In this document: positions 1 to 8,232 of the stretch, piece by piece
Layout: each line of letters begins with the position of its first letter
Position numbering within the stretch: position 1 is the first letter of the stretch
Source: an uncultured Halocynthiibacter sp.
Lineage (GTDB): Bacteria > Pseudomonadota > Alphaproteobacteria > Rhodobacterales > Rhodobacteraceae
Direction of reading: 5' to 3'
Assembly: GCA_947503035.1 (NCBI GenBank)
Contig: CANNCD010000008.1
Span: forward strand, 45,116 to 109,115
DNA length: 64,000 nucleotides
Notes under the pieces: model-generated
What the model was told of the DNA's origin: nothing
Seen by the model: only the letters and a program-made list of their open reading frames with translations
The model's database searches: none
Position numbers and translations under genes: made by a program

Positions 1-38
1 TAAGGTTACGAACAACATTTTAAACGAGGGAACATTTT

Positions 39-575
39 ATGTTCAACATGATCAAAACCACCGCTATCGCCGCCCTTATGGTGCCTGCTGCATCCGGCGC
101 ATTTGCCGATGAGGTCGAGATTTACCTGACCGATATGCTTGATAACACTCAGGTTGGATACTGCGTTGATATCGCTGGCGGCAAAGAATACGGCGCCAAA
201 GTTGAATCCGGTCTTCAGGGCCACACGTGTTATTCCAACCTCGGCGCGCTTGGCGTGGATCAGGTGTTCGACACCGAGAAATTCGCCGACGGTATCCTGT
301 ACATGCCAAACTTTGAAGTTTGTGCCGAAGCAGCGGGAACAGAAGCAGGTTCATTGCTTGCGCTCGCATCCTGTGACGGCTCCGACGCACAGAGCTTTGT
401 CTTCACTGGCGAAGGCACAATCACCCCAGCCAGCGACACATCCCTGTGTTTCACAGTCGCAGAAGAAACCCGCTCTGGCCGCTCAGACGCAAACCAGATC
501 AAGGTGCTGTCACTCGAAACATGTTCTGATGACCTAGCAGCCTACCAAGACTGGGCAGTACGCGGCGTAGAATAA
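39..575 (+). CDS. Secreted ricin-B-like (beta-trefoil) protein
   Basis: A 178-residue protein with a clear Sec signal peptide: Lys near the N-terminus, a hydrophobic AIAALMVP core and an Ala-rich cleavage region ending near AFADE (residue 24). The mature part has six Cys that could form three disulfides, and repeated features of ricin-type trefoils: CVDIAG, QSFVF, LCFTV and a terminal YQDW. This suggests a periplasmic or secreted carbohydrate-binding protein. The Q-x-W motifs are weak, so the fold is an inference. The start has a GAGGGA Shine-Dalgarno 7 nt upstream; an alternative ATG lies three codons in. A hairpin terminator follows, so it looks monocistronic. Ligand unknown. Confidence 0.6.
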   Translation: MFNMIKTTAIAALMVPAASGAFADEVEIYLTDMLDNTQVGYCVDIAGGKEYGAKVESGLQGHTCYSNLGALGVDQVFDTEKFADGILYMPNFEVCAEAAGTEAGSLLALASCDGSDAQSFVFTGEGTITPASDTSLCFTVAEETRSGRSDANQIKVLSLETCSDDLAAYQDWAVRGVE

Positions 576-599
576 GCCACTAGTTCATTGCAGATTTCC

Positions 600-628
600 A
601 AAGGCCTCGACTCACGTCGGGGCCTTTT
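600..628 (+). terminator. Rho-independent terminator after the lectin-like gene
   Basis: An 11-bp stem (AAAGGCCTCGA with TCGGGGCCTTT, one G-U pair) closes a 6-nt loop CTCACG and ends in TTTT. It lies 25 nt after the stop codon. Confidence 0.75.
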
Positions 629-675
629 AGTTCACTATTGGACTTGTGAGCGCTACGCTGATTTGAGTAAGGAGA

Positions 676-1317
676 TTGGACATTAAACTATATTATTTTA
701 CTGACGAACAGTACGCGCTTGATAATTTGCGAAACGGCCACTTAAAGGTTTCTCGATTTGACAACGTGAATGATCCATTTGAGTTTTCCCCCTACGCGCT
801 AGGGCGTGTTGAACGGAAAAAATGGAAACTTGCGATTCAAGATGCGAGGAATGAAAGTGGCTTTATTTCATTTACAACGGATTGGGCAAACCCGACCATG
901 TGGGGGCACTACGGCGGTCGGGGAAAAGGGCTGTGTTATTGCTTTGAGGTTTGCGAAACCCTCGTGGACAAGATTACATACAGCCCCGAGCGGCTCAAGC
1001 CGCCGAAATCATTTAGTAAAAAAGATATCGAGAGAGCTCGGCTTATTAAGTCCAAACACTGGGACTATGAACAAGAGCATCGAATGAATGTGAATTTGAG
1101 GGAAATCAAACCAGAAGGTGACCTGCATTTCTGCAAGTTTTCAGAACGGTTGAAGCTTTCTGAAGTTATTATCGGGTTTAACTCGAGCATAACATCCGAT
1201 TGCATTCGAACAGCGCTTGGATGCGCAACGGAGGATACCGTAAAAATCAAGACAGCGCGTGCGGCGTTCGCAACGTATAGGATTGTCACGCAAAATGCCA
1301 AAAACCTGCAAAAGTGA
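676..1317 (+). CDS. DUF2971 domain protein
   Basis: A 213-residue soluble protein. The N-terminus reads LYYFTDEQYALDNLRNG followed by VNDPFEF, the typical opening of DUF2971 proteins, whose biochemical role is not established. The region WGHYGGRGKGLC and the later HWDYEQEHR are also typical conserved patches. The start is probably TTG, because an in-frame stop lies 12 nt upstream and no ATG occurs until far inside the conserved domain; an AAGGA sits only 2 nt before it, which is unusually close. The gene is clearly more AT-rich than its neighbours, suggesting recent acquisition. Hairpins flank it on both sides, so it is a single-gene unit. Confidence 0.7.
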   Translation: MDIKLYYFTDEQYALDNLRNGHLKVSRFDNVNDPFEFSPYALGRVERKKWKLAIQDARNESGFISFTTDWANPTMWGHYGGRGKGLCYCFEVCETLVDKITYSPERLKPPKSFSKKDIERARLIKSKHWDYEQEHRMNVNLREIKPEGDLHFCKFSERLKLSEVIIGFNSSITSDCIRTALGCATEDTVKIKTARAAFATYRIVTQNAKNLQK

Positions 1318-1345
1318 AGTGTGCTGATCCGGGGGGCGTAGCTTG

Positions 1346-1378
1346 AAATGGCGCGCCCTCGTGCGGCGCGCCATTTTT
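1346..1378 (+). terminator. Terminator between convergent DUF2971 and tyrB
   Basis: A perfect 12-bp stem (AAATGGCGCGCC with its complement) with a 7-nt loop is followed by TTTTT on the plus strand. On the minus strand the T-run is short, so it mainly ends the plus-strand gene but may act both ways. Confidence 0.75.
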
Positions 1379-1390
1379 GTAAGGGTCCCT

Positions 1391-2575
1391 TTAAACTCCC
1401 GCGTCGACGATCGCTTTGGCAAGGACTGGAACGGTTTTGTCGTTCAGGCCCGCGATGTTCAGGCGGCTGTCGGAGACCATATAGATCCCGCTGTCTGCAC
1501 GCATTTTTTCCACCAACTCCGGCGTTGTGCCGATTTGGCTGAACATGCCGCGGTGCTCGGCGATAAAGTTGAACCGGTCAGAGTTCGTCAGACGTTTCAG
1601 TTCATCCGCAAGCTGGGTGCGAAGACCCAACATGCCCAGACGCACTTCTTCCAGTTCCGCCTGCCAATCGGCGCGTAGGGCGTCGTCGGTCAGGATCATG
1701 GACACAAGACGCGCACCGTGATCAGGAGGGAAGCTAAAGTTCTGGCGATTCAGATAGTTAAGCGACCCTTGGGTCAGCTTGGTCGCCGCTGCATTGGCGC
1801 TAATGGCCATCAGGATACCTGTGCGTTCGCGGTACACACCAAAGTTCTTAGAGCAGGACGCCGCGATCAAAGTTTCGGGCATTTCGGATGCAACCATGCG
1901 CACGCCGGCCGCGTCTTCTTCGAGGCCGTCACCGAAACCTTGGTAGGCGATGTCGATCATCGGCGTCGCGCCCGTTTCCTGAAGGATTGAGATCACTTCG
2001 GCCCATTCAGCGGTGGTGATGTTCGCGCCAGTAGGGTTGTGACAACAGCCATGAAGCAACACAACGTCGCCCGGTTTCGCCTGCTTGAGGTCTTCGGACA
2101 TGCCGTCGAAATCAACCGCACGGGTGTCTTTGTCAAAGTAACGGTATTCGCGCAGGTTCAGACCCACGTATTTGATGATGGACAGGTGGTTTGGCCATGT
2201 TGGGTTCGATACCCAGATGGTCGCCTCTGGGTTCATCCACTTGATCAATTCCATCGCCTGACGAACGGCGCCCGTGCCACCAGGTGTCGCCGCCGCCGCG
2301 ATGCGACCACGTTCAACGGATGTGCCAAGCACAAGATCGATCATCGCGTCGGCGAATTCTGGCGCGCCCGCAAGACCGGTATAGGCCTTGGTTGTTTGCG
2401 CTTCCCAAAGCTGTTGCTCGGCGGTTTTGATCGCGCGCATAACAGGGGTGTTGCCGGATGCGTCTTTGTAAACACCAACGCCAAGGTCAACTTTGTCGGC
2501 ACGAGGGTCTTCGCGATACGCTTGCATCAGGGCAAGAATTTTATCAGCAGGTTGGGCGGTAAGATTTTCGAACAT
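1391..2575 (-). CDS. tyrB: Aromatic/aspartate aminotransferase (class I)
   Basis: A 394-residue PLP-dependent aminotransferase of fold type I, subgroup Ialpha. It transfers amino groups between aromatic amino acids or aspartate and 2-oxoglutarate in the cytoplasm. The start LTAQPADKIL and the VDLGVGVYKD patch are typical of the AspC/TyrB family. The PLP lysine is in SCSKNFGVYRERTG, with the phosphate-binding Arg following. HGCCHNPTGA and DIAYQGFGDG supply the cofactor-contact Asn, Asp and Tyr. Length is normal. Only 2 nt separate it from the upstream sulfurtransferase stop, so the two are cotranscribed; together they could convert cysteine through mercaptopyruvate. AspC activity cannot be excluded from sequence. 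Confidence 0.88.
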   Translation of the reverse strand: MFENLTAQPADKILALMQAYREDPRADKVDLGVGVYKDASGNTPVMRAIKTAEQQLWEAQTTKAYTGLAGAPEFADAMIDLVLGTSVERGRIAAAATPGGTGAVRQAMELIKWMNPEATIWVSNPTWPNHLSIIKYVGLNLREYRYFDKDTRAVDFDGMSEDLKQAKPGDVVLLHGCCHNPTGANITTAEWAEVISILQETGATPMIDIAYQGFGDGLEEDAAGVRMVASEMPETLIAASCSKNFGVYRERTGILMAISANAAATKLTQGSLNYLNRQNFSFPPDHGARLVSMILTDDALRADWQAELEEVRLGMLGLRTQLADELKRLTNSDRFNFIAEHRGMFSQIGTTPELVEKMRADSGIYMVSDSRLNIAGLNDKTVPVLAKAIVDAGV

Positions 2576-2577
2576 AA

Positions 2578-3432
2578 TTATTCGCCTGTGGCTATTTTGA
2601 GATCAGGATACATGCCCCATTCGGCCCAAGAACCGTCATAGAGCGCGTGTTGCGGGTGCCCCATGCGTTCAAGCGCAAGGGACAAAATGGCTGCTGTGAC
2701 ACCAGACCCGCAGGTCGTGATGGCGGGTTTTGCAAGGTCGACGCCTGCGTTTTCGAACTGGGTCCGAAGGGCGGGGACGTCTTTCATTGTGCCGTCGTCG
2801 TTCAACAACGTGGCGTAATGGACGTTTTTGGAATTTGGGATATGACCGGCCCGAAGACCTTCGCGCGGCTCGGGCGCATCACCACGGAAACGGGCAGGGC
2901 CACGGGCATCGATGATGGAGTGATCCCCCAGTTTCGACGCGGACGCCACCTGTGTCACGTCTTTGAACAAGTCGCCTTGGCGATCCACGACCATGTGACG
3001 GTCTTTGATGTTTGGCGCGTCGGTGGTGACGGCATTCCCATCGGCGATCCATTTCGGCAGACCACCGTCCAGAACGGCGACGTTCATCTGGCCCATCAAA
3101 CGGAATAGCCACCACACGCGCGCCGCAGAAAACAGACCGGCGCCGTCATAAACAACAACCTGATGCCCATCGCCCACGCCCATAGCGCGGCAGCGGCTCA
3201 TGAATTTTTCAACAGGGGGGACTGTGTGGGGCAGGTCAGAACGATGGTCGCTGATCTCTTTGATGTCAAAGAACCGCGCGCCGGGAATGTGTCCCGCGTC
3301 ATATTCGGCACGGCCATCCCGACCGGCATCGGGCAGATACCAGCTTGCATCGAGGATACGAAGATCCGCGTCATTGATGTGTTCGGCCAACCATTCGGTC
3401 GACACCAGCGTTTTGGGATCGTCTGCGTACAT
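2578..3432 (-). CDS. sseA: 3-mercaptopyruvate sulfurtransferase
   Basis: A two-domain rhodanese of 284 residues. The inactive N-terminal domain contains LRILDASWYLP and the AGHIPGARFFDI patch; the C-terminal domain carries the active-site loop CGSGVT, which is the mercaptopyruvate-type rather than the thiosulfate-type (CRxGxR) loop. It moves sulfur from 3-mercaptopyruvate to thiol acceptors or cyanide. The ATG before YADDPKTLV is chosen because an AGGGGG lies 4 nt upstream; a longer frame reaching 54 nt further has no such signal. It precedes the aminotransferase gene, which could supply mercaptopyruvate by transaminating cysteine. Confidence 0.9.
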   Translation of the reverse strand: MYADDPKTLVSTEWLAEHINDADLRILDASWYLPDAGRDGRAEYDAGHIPGARFFDIKEISDHRSDLPHTVPPVEKFMSRCRAMGVGDGHQVVVYDGAGLFSAARVWWLFRLMGQMNVAVLDGGLPKWIADGNAVTTDAPNIKDRHMVVDRQGDLFKDVTQVASASKLGDHSIIDARGPARFRGDAPEPREGLRAGHIPNSKNVHYATLLNDDGTMKDVPALRTQFENAGVDLAKPAITTCGSGVTAAILSLALERMGHPQHALYDGSWAEWGMYPDLKIATGE

Positions 3433-3489
3433 ATCGCCCCCTAAATCATTTTCTGTCTTGCTATCCGGCGAAGGGGCGATAGGCAAGAC

Positions 3490-3536
3490 AAACAGGCGCC
3501 GCCGGTGCGATATGACCGGTTCGGCGCCTGTTTTTT
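3490..3536 (-). terminator. Bidirectional hairpin between Gly-rich gene and sseA
   Basis: A 12-bp perfect outer stem (AAACAGGCGCCG with its complement) plus an inner CCGGT/ACCGG stem. The plus strand ends in TTTTTT; the minus strand has TTTGTCTT. It lies directly downstream of the minus-strand Gly-rich gene, which it most likely terminates. Confidence 0.65.
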
Positions 3537-3543
3537 ATGTATA

Positions 3544-3819
3544 TTACTTTGCCATCATCTTTTTGATGATGCCGAACACGGCCAATGCGGCACCACCGCC
3601 GACGCCACCGGATGCAACTTGGCCGATGATTCCCGCGATATCCATGCCGCCATCGGCCAGACCACCCGCACCAACCATGCCAAGGATTTGACCACCAAGA
3701 CCACCGCCAACGATACCAGCAATAGAGTTGATCAATGTGCCTTGGTTCAGGTTCTTAAGAACACCACCAGCAGCGTTACCACCAACAGCACCAGCAATCA
3801 GACTTACGATAAGTTCCAT
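3544..3819 (-). CDS. Small Gly-rich hydrophobic protein, unknown
   Basis: A 91-residue protein made almost entirely of Gly, Ala, Ile, Leu and Val, with repeated small-x3-small patterns (AGAVGGNAAGG, IVGGGLGGQILG, SGGVGGGAALAVFG) and a basic tail IIKKMMAK. The pattern resembles a glycine zipper and suggests two or three tightly packed membrane helices or a self-assembling sheet. I do not recognise a named family. A strong GAAGGGA Shine-Dalgarno 7 nt before the ATG supports real expression, and the gene has its own hairpin downstream. No functional clue comes from the neighbours. Confidence 0.65.
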   Translation of the reverse strand: MELIVSLIAGAVGGNAAGGVLKNLNQGTLINSIAGIVGGGLGGQILGMVGAGGLADGGMDIAGIIGQVASGGVGGGAALAVFGIIKKMMAK

Positions 3820-3942
3820 GTTTCTTTCCCTTCAAACGGGCCATTTACGCACACCAAAGGAGGGCCCACCCCTGAGGTCTGCCTAAATACTGAACGAAAT
3901 GTGAATGGAAACTAAGGGGAAAAGACTCGGGTCGTTCCCGTG

Positions 3943-4434
3943 TTACCCACGGTCACGCAACAGGCGCGCCTTTTGACGACCCCAATCGCGTTTCGCATCC
4001 GACGCGCGTTTGTCGTGGTTTTGCTTACCTTTGGCGATGCCGATCTTAATCTTCACGTATCCCTTGTGGTTGAAATACATAACCAGCGGCACAAGGGTCA
4101 TGCCCTTTTTCGCAGTGGCGGCCCAGAGCTTAGCGAGCTCCTTGTTGGACGCCAACAATTTGCGGCGACGACGTTCTTCGTGCGGGAACATCTTGGAATT
4201 TTTGTATGGCGCGACATAGCTGTTCACCAGCCACAACTCGCCATCTTCAACCGCGGCGTAACTCTCGGCGATGTTCGTTTGCCCCACGCGCATCGACTTG
4301 ACCTCGGACCCAAGCAGGATCACGCCACATTCGAGATCATCCTCGATGGCATAGTCATAGCGCGCGCGCCGGTTCTCGGCGATCACTTTGTAGTTGAGTT
4401 CTTCTGCGGTTTTTTTCTTAGCCATATCCATCAT
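3943..4434 (-). CDS. smpB: SsrA-binding protein SmpB
   Basis: SmpB binds tmRNA and carries it to stalled ribosomes for trans-translation. The beta-barrel core shows [33 protein letters not shown] and [12 protein letters not shown], all diagnostic. The C-terminal tail [19 protein letters not shown] is the basic helix that enters the decoding site. Three in-frame ATGs lie within the first four codons; the third (position 4425, giving [10 protein letters not shown]) has a weak GATGG ahead and matches the family start best, so the protein is 160-163 residues. No tmRNA gene is visible nearby. Confidence 0.95.
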   Translation of the reverse strand: MMDMAKKKTAEELNYKVIAENRRARYDYAIEDDLECGVILLGSEVKSMRVGQTNIAESYAAVEDGELWLVNSYVAPYKNSKMFPHEERRRRKLLASNKELAKLWAATAKKGMTLVPLVMYFNHKGYVKIKIGIAKGKQNHDKRASDAKRDWGRQKARLLRDRG

Positions 4435-4503
4435 TTATGATCGAAGCCGACCAGAGTCCAGAGTGGTCACACATTGTCGGGCGCGCACCTGTGGCCCAAA
4501 AGC

Positions 4504-4533
4504 AAAAACCGCACTGGGATCAGCGCGGTTTTT
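4504..4533 (-). terminator. Terminator downstream of dapA
   Basis: A 9-bp perfect stem AAAAACCGC/GCGGTTTTT with an inner CTG/CAG extension; both strands end in T-runs formed by the stem edge. It lies 25 nt past the dapA stop. Confidence 0.65.
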
Positions 4534-4557
4534 AGAATTCATGTCTGTGATAGGGCC

Positions 4558-5433
4558 CTAGTTGATCAGACCCGCGTGGCGCATTGCGGCGTCCAGCGTG
4601 GCTTTGGTTTCGGCTTCCAATTCGGTCAGCGGCAGGCGGACCTCATCGGAACATTTGCCCAGAACGGACAAACAGTATTTCGCTCCAACCAGACCAGGCT
4701 CGATAAAGATCGCAGTGTGCAATGGCATAAGACGATCCTGATATTCAAGCGCGGTCACGAAATCCCCCGCAAGGGTCGCGGCCTGAAATTCGGCGCAGAG
4801 CTTTGGTGCAACATTCGCCGTCACGGAAATCGCGCCAACACCGCCATGGGCGTTAAAGCCAAGCGCGATGTCGTCGTTGCCGGACAGTTGGACAAAGTCC
4901 TTGCCACAGGCGGCGCGGGCTTGGTTCACACGGCCGATATCGCCGGTCGCGTCTTTGACACCGATGATGTTGTCGCGTTTCGCGAGCGTCGCCATGGTTT
5001 CGTTCGACATATCAATGATGGACCGACCAGGGATGTTATAGATGATGATCGGCAATTTCACAGCATCGGCGATGGCGTTGAAATGGGCCAGCAAACCACG
5101 CTGGGTCGGCTTGTTGTAATATGGCGTCACGACCAAAACCGCATCGGCACCCACACGTTCGGCGTGCTGGGCCAGTGCGATGGCCTCGGCGGTGTTGTTG
5201 GAACCGGCACCCGCGATCACCGGAATACGACCCGCAGCGGCGGCCACGACGACCTCAACAACCTGTTCGTGTTCGGCGTGGGACAATGTTGGGCTCTCGC
5301 CGGTGGTGCCAACAGGCACAATCGCGGATGACCCTTCGGCCACATGCCAGTCTACAAGTTTCTTAAGCGCATCAACATCCACTTGGCCGTTGTTAAACGG
5401 CGTCACTAGTGCTGGGATTGACCCTTTGAACAT
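4558..5433 (-). CDS. dapA: 4-hydroxy-tetrahydrodipicolinate synthase
   Basis: Condenses pyruvate with aspartate semialdehyde, the first committed step to diaminopimelate and lysine. The 291-residue TIM barrel begins [21 protein letters not shown] holds the paired Thr of the proton relay, VTPYYNKP the catalytic Tyr, and GVKDATGD the Schiff-base Lys. YNIPGR is also characteristic. An AAGGAG lies 7 nt before the ATG. The gene is flanked by a terminator and by the divergent slt gene, so it appears monocistronic. This Schiff-base family includes related lyases, but the full motif set and length favour DapA. Confidence 0.93.
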   Translation of the reverse strand: MFKGSIPALVTPFNNGQVDVDALKKLVDWHVAEGSSAIVPVGTTGESPTLSHAEHEQVVEVVVAAAAGRIPVIAGAGSNNTAEAIALAQHAERVGADAVLVVTPYYNKPTQRGLLAHFNAIADAVKLPIIIYNIPGRSIIDMSNETMATLAKRDNIIGVKDATGDIGRVNQARAACGKDFVQLSGNDDIALGFNAHGGVGAISVTANVAPKLCAEFQAATLAGDFVTALEYQDRLMPLHTAIFIEPGLVGAKYCLSVLGKCSDEVRLPLTELEAETKATLDAAMRHAGLIN

Positions 5434-5587
5434 GACACGTCTCCTTGCTGGTGGCTGAATCGCCTATTGATTTGGGCGGAACCTAGCCGCGTTCACACCA
5501 AATGCCAAGATTGTGCGTTGCCTCTTTCGGGGTTTCCTGATCTTGTTTTGGGTAAAACGAGCAAAAATAAGAACGGGACACCCGAAA

Positions 5588-7510
5588 ATGCGTGCGATTT
5601 TGGTAACGATTTGGTTGATTTTCATCGGTGTGATGCCTGCGGTGTCGCAAAACGCGGCTTCTGCGGCCTTGACCGAGGCGCTTGAACAGATGCGCGCGGG
5701 CGATTGGGACGGCGCACGGCGCACGGCCCGTCGCGGTGGCACGGTGACGCTTGATGTGATTGATTGGCATTACCTGCGGGCGGGGCGTGGTGCCCCTGGG
5801 GCGTACCCCGATTTTGTGGCACGCAATGGCGATTGGCCCGGTATTCCGTTGCTCGTGAAACGCGGCGAGGGAGCGATGGCAGACACCGGCAATGCCGGTT
5901 GGATCCGCGCCTATTTCGCCGACCAAGCCCCGCAAACCGGCACCGGCGCACTGGCCTATGCGCGGGCTCTTGCGGCGAATAATCAACGCACCAAGGCCCG
6001 CGAGGTCATCCGTGAGGCATGGAAAACCATGGTCCTCACGCAGGCAGAACATGACGCGTTCATTGACGGTTACGCGGATACCTTGGCCGGTATGCACGAG
6101 GCCCGTCTGGATTATCTGATCTGGGAAGGCCACGCCGACGCCGCCCGCATGATGTTCCCGCTTGTTGACACCCGTTGGCAGGCGTCATCACGCGCGCGTC
6201 TGGGCCTTCGGGCGCAGGTGGACGGCGTTGATGCCCTGATCGAGGCCGTGCCCGCCGATTTCCAAAACGGCGCTGGTCTGGCCTTTGAACGGTTCGAATG
6301 GCGTGCCCGCAAAGGGCGCAGCGACGGTGCGATTGAGTTGATGCTCGAGCGCGGCACCTCGCTTGGCCAACCCGAAAAATGGGGTTCGCGGCGCCGGACC
6401 TATGCCCGTGCCGAAATGCGCGAGGGCAGCCCGCGTCTTGCCTATCAGATCGCGTCGAAACATGGTTTGACCGAGGGCAGCAATTTCGCCGATCTTGAAT
6501 GGCTGTCGGGCTATCTTGCGCTGACGTATCTTAACGATCCACGTACGGCCCTGACCCATTTCACACGCTTCCGCGGCGCCGTTGCCACCCCCATCAGCCT
6601 TGGACGCGCCGGATATTGGGAAGGCCGCGCCTATGAAAAACTGGGTGATCGCGCCGCCGCCAATGCCGCCTATGCCAAGGGGGCACAGCACCAGTCGTCC
6701 TTCTATGGTCAGCTCGCCGCCGAGAAAATCAACGCCCCGATGGATGCGGCGTTGCTGGGCCGCGAGGATTTTGGATCATACCGTGATGCGGCGTTCTTGA
6801 ACCGCCCCGTCGTACAGGCCGCGATCTTGTTGCACCACGCGGGCGAGGATCGTCTGTCCGCACGGTTCTTTGCCCATATCGCCGAGACCATGTCCCACCG
6901 CGAACGGGGGCAACTGGCGGCGCTTGCGCTTGACCTTGATGCGAATTACGCCGCGCTTTTGACGGCGAAACGGGCCATTCAATTTGGGGACTTGATCCTT
7001 GATTCCTACTTCCCTTTGTCCACGCTGGTATCGCAAAACAATGACATCGCGCCCGAATTTGCACTGGCGATTGCGCGTCGGGAGAGCGAGTTCCTGCCCA
7101 CCGCCCAAAGCGGCGTTGGCGCGCGGGGTTTGATGCAATTGATGCCCGGCACAGCACAGGACATGGCGAAAAAGGTCGGCACGACATACTCCGCCGAACG
7201 CCTGTTCGAACCGGCCTATAACGCCCGTCTAGGCACGGCGTATTTGCGTCAATTGTCCGACGAATTTGGCGGCAATCCGGTTCTGATTTCCGTGGCCTAT
7301 AACGCGGGGCCGACACGGGCGCGCCGGTGGTCTGATGGCGATGATCCACGCTCAAGCAATGTTGATGTCGTGGATTGGATTGAACACATCCCGTTCCGTG
7401 AAACCCGCAACTATGTGATGCGCGTCACGGAATCCTTGGGTGTCTATCGCGCGAAACTGGCGGGCCAGACCCAGCCTTGGCGCCTGATGGATGAGCTTAA
7501 GACCCGATAA
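5588..7510 (+). CDS. slt: Soluble lytic murein transglycosylase
   Basis: A 640-residue exported enzyme that cleaves the MurNAc-GlcNAc bond of peptidoglycan to give 1,6-anhydro ends. A signal peptide (ILVTIWLIFIGVMPAVSQ) precedes a long alpha-helical superhelix with tandem short repeats, and the GH23-type catalytic domain is C-terminal: AIARRESEF holds the catalytic Glu, followed by SGVGARGLMQLMPGTA and SVAYNAGPTRARRW. The ATG was chosen because it opens the signal peptide; the frame extends 75 nt further up without support. Its last 14 bp overlap the convergent mnmD gene. Confidence 0.9.
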   Translation: MRAILVTIWLIFIGVMPAVSQNAASAALTEALEQMRAGDWDGARRTARRGGTVTLDVIDWHYLRAGRGAPGAYPDFVARNGDWPGIPLLVKRGEGAMADTGNAGWIRAYFADQAPQTGTGALAYARALAANNQRTKAREVIREAWKTMVLTQAEHDAFIDGYADTLAGMHEARLDYLIWEGHADAARMMFPLVDTRWQASSRARLGLRAQVDGVDALIEAVPADFQNGAGLAFERFEWRARKGRSDGAIELMLERGTSLGQPEKWGSRRRTYARAEMREGSPRLAYQIASKHGLTEGSNFADLEWLSGYLALTYLNDPRTALTHFTRFRGAVATPISLGRAGYWEGRAYEKLGDRAAANAAYAKGAQHQSSFYGQLAAEKINAPMDAALLGREDFGSYRDAAFLNRPVVQAAILLHHAGEDRLSARFFAHIAETMSHRERGQLAALALDLDANYAALLTAKRAIQFGDLILDSYFPLSTLVSQNNDIAPEFALAIARRESEFLPTAQSGVGARGLMQLMPGTAQDMAKKVGTTYSAERLFEPAYNARLGTAYLRQLSDEFGGNPVLISVAYNAGPTRARRWSDGDDPRSSNVDVVDWIEHIPFRETRNYVMRVTESLGVYRAKLAGQTQPWRLMDELKTR

Positions 7511-8171
7511 GTTTACCGACGGTCATGTGGCGTTTGCGGCCAAAGCCCTGAACGCGTTCGATCTCGAACCCCGCATCCGCAAGGTTGCGGCGCACAAATC
7601 CCGCCGCCGTATAGGTCGCGCAGGTGCCGTTTTCGGCGGTATGCGCGCCAACGGCATTCATCAAATCGGCCTCCCACAGCTCGGGGTTTTTCGCGGGCGA
7701 AAACCCATCCAAAAACCACGCGTCGGCACGGTTGTCCCATGCGGCAACATTGGTGCGCGCGTCACCGATAATGATCTCGGCGTGCATGTCGTCGGTGATG
7801 ATCGTGCGCGCGCCGCTGCGCCATTGTTCAAGGAAGGGACCGGCAATCGCCTCGGCCTCGGGAAAGGCACGCAGGGCGCGGGCGATGTCGTCGCTCTCCA
7901 TCGGATAGGCCTCAAAGCTGGTGAAGCGAAGGGTCCCATCGACGCCCGCCGCGCGCCACGCCAATAACGTGGCCAGCATGTTCAACCCCGTGCCAAAGCC
8001 AAGTTCTGCGATGTGAAACCCGTCGGTAAACCGCGCAGGCAAATCATTGCCGCCCAGAAACACGTGCTGGGTCTCGGCCAAACCGTTGTGGATCGAGAAA
8101 TACGGATCATCAAACCGCGTGGAAACAGGGATCGCGTCATCGCGCCATTCAAGATCTGCCGTCTGGTTCAT
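7497..8171 (-). CDS. mnmD: tRNA U34 methyltransferase MnmD
   Basis: A 224-residue SAM-dependent methyltransferase matching the N-terminal half of E. coli MnmC, which turns nm5s2U34 into mnm5s2U34 in tRNA. AELGFGTGLNML is the SAM-binding loop, FEAYPM a conserved patch, and DAWFLDGFSPAKNPELW the diagnostic active-site segment. The stand-alone form lacks the C-terminal oxidase domain. I start at the ATG before NQTADLEWRDDA, since that is the usual MnmC opening; the frame continues upstream into the region shared with the divergent gene. The FAD oxidoreductase starting 61 bp away on the other strand is a candidate partner. Confidence 0.85.
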   Translation of the reverse strand: MNQTADLEWRDDAIPVSTRFDDPYFSIHNGLAETQHVFLGGNDLPARFTDGFHIAELGFGTGLNMLATLLAWRAAGVDGTLRFTSFEAYPMESDDIARALRAFPEAEAIAGPFLEQWRSGARTIITDDMHAEIIIGDARTNVAAWDNRADAWFLDGFSPAKNPELWEADLMNAVGAHTAENGTCATYTAAGFVRRNLADAGFEIERVQGFGRKRHMTVGKLIGS

Positions 8172-8232
8172 TGTGCCAAGATACCCTAAAGAGAAAGTCG
8201 CGCGACAATGCGCAAGCAGGACGGGTTTTGCA

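Noticed and set aside
3820..3942. tmRNA gene near smpB
   Set aside because: No tRNA-like ends or tag-reading frame visible in the gap.
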